A program made the translations under genes and the position numbers. 64,000 nucleotides of DNA from Psychrobacter immobilis (GTDB lineage Bacteria; Pseudomonadota; Gammaproteobacteria; Pseudomonadales; Moraxellaceae). The notes beneath the pieces are model-generated. The model saw nothing but the letters and a program-made list of their open reading frames with translations. It was not told where the DNA came from and made no database searches. This document shows positions 63,907 through 64,000 of this stretch, piece by piece. The DNA lies in contig NZ_CAJGZN010000001.1 of the NCBI RefSeq assembly GCF_904846235.1, forward strand, positions 227,754 through 291,753, in the 5' to 3' direction. How positions within the stretch are numbered: position 1 is the stretch's first letter; each line of letters begins with the position of its first letter.

Positions 63907-64000
63907 GAGGCTATACTAACCCAAAGAAGGAAAATAGTATGACCAACAAACGCAACCAATATACCCGAGAATTTAAATTAGAAGCGATTAGCTTAGTCAC
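63874..64000 (+). mobile_element. Left end of an IS3-family insertion sequence (continues past the window)
   Basis: The element is judged to begin at TGTAGTGGCATAATTAAATT (63874 onward), where similarity of the interrupted gene to AlkK stops. IS3-family elements typically begin with TG. A transposase OrfA starts 65 bases in. The right end, and therefore the target-site duplication, cannot be seen. Confidence 0.85.
63939..64000 (+). CDS. IS3-family transposase OrfA, N-terminus only
   Basis: The ATG (63939-63941) follows AAGAAGGAAAA. The 20 visible residues (NQYTREFKLEAISLV at the end) match the start of the IS3/IS911 OrfA helix-turn-helix protein, whose usual form is like YTxEFKxEAVxLV. The frame runs off the window edge. 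OrfB is expected downstream by programmed frameshift. Confidence 0.8.
   Translation, partial: MTNKRNQYTREFKLEAISLV

Noticed and set aside
1..64000. CRISPR arrays, phage genes, toxin-antitoxin pairs, tRNA or rRNA genes
   Set aside because: I looked for repeat-spacer patterns, T-loop sequences with paired acceptor stems and typical small gene pairs. Only tmRNA and one partial IS were found.

Overview
This is a chromosomal window from a gammaproteobacterium of the Moraxellaceae, most likely Psychrobacter. The evidence is a tmRNA whose encoded tag reads ANDETYALAA, a moderately AT-rich base composition, Moraxellaceae-like gene neighbourhoods (cmk-rpsA-ihfB-lapA-pyrF, prmA-DUF3426-fis-purH, iscRSUA-hscBA-fdx) and proteins with long acidic or Gln/Asn-rich insertions. 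The genus is an inference. Nearly everything is ordinary core genome. The only clear mobile DNA is an IS3-family element entering at the right edge, where it has cut an acyl-CoA synthetase gene.

Layout. 1-11,150, plus strand: clpA, ung-tadA, cmk, rpsA, ihfB, lapA, pyrF, a metallophosphoesterase and a histidine phosphatase. 11,200-19,700: rpsT (minus), then an SDR-like oxidoreductase, rraA, mfd, a HIT protein and a membrane class III nucleotide cyclase (plus). 19,790-26,115, minus: the full ISC iron-sulfur operon with an IscR-type operator at its promoter, followed by a UbiJ-like membrane protein. 27,300-30,060, plus: hupB and ppiD. 30,175-38,330, minus: purH, fis, a zinc-ribbon DUF3426 protein, prmA, and a lipoprotein gene (LpoP-like) beside mrcB. 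38,768-44,100: a CcoI-type copper ATPase (plus), a BI-1 family protein (minus), nadK and a DUF1315 gene (plus). 44,226-51,600, minus: a HopJ-family protein, csrA, lysC, alaS and a DUF389 membrane protein. 51,876-56,400: a small membrane protein (plus), an L,D-transpeptidase (minus), prmB and aroC (plus). 56,533-61,153, minus: a 66-residue orphan, creC-creB and a GDPD lipoprotein. 61,584-64,000, plus: a carboxylesterase, ssrA (tmRNA), the broken acyl-CoA synthetase and the IS.

How the genes fit together. Translation and RNA: rpsA, rpsT, tadA, alaS, prmA, prmB, rraA, csrA and ssrA. Protein quality control: clpA, ppiD, ssrA and hscAB. DNA repair and nucleoid: ung, mfd, ihfB, hupB and fis. Envelope: mrcB with its likely lipoprotein activator, the L,D-transpeptidase, lapA and creBC. 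Iron-sulfur assembly is self-contained and looks autoregulated by IscR.

I did not find a clearly new multi-gene system. The items most worth a second look are: the UbiJ-like SCP2 protein fused to a coiled coil and membrane anchor; the LpoP-like lipoprotein beside mrcB; large insertions in the CcoI actuator domain and the CreC ATP lid; a 66-residue orphan with an excellent ribosome binding site; hairpins inside the isc operon; three sets of short intergenic tandem repeats; and the IS insertion. Coordinates were read by eye and no searches or folding programs were run.
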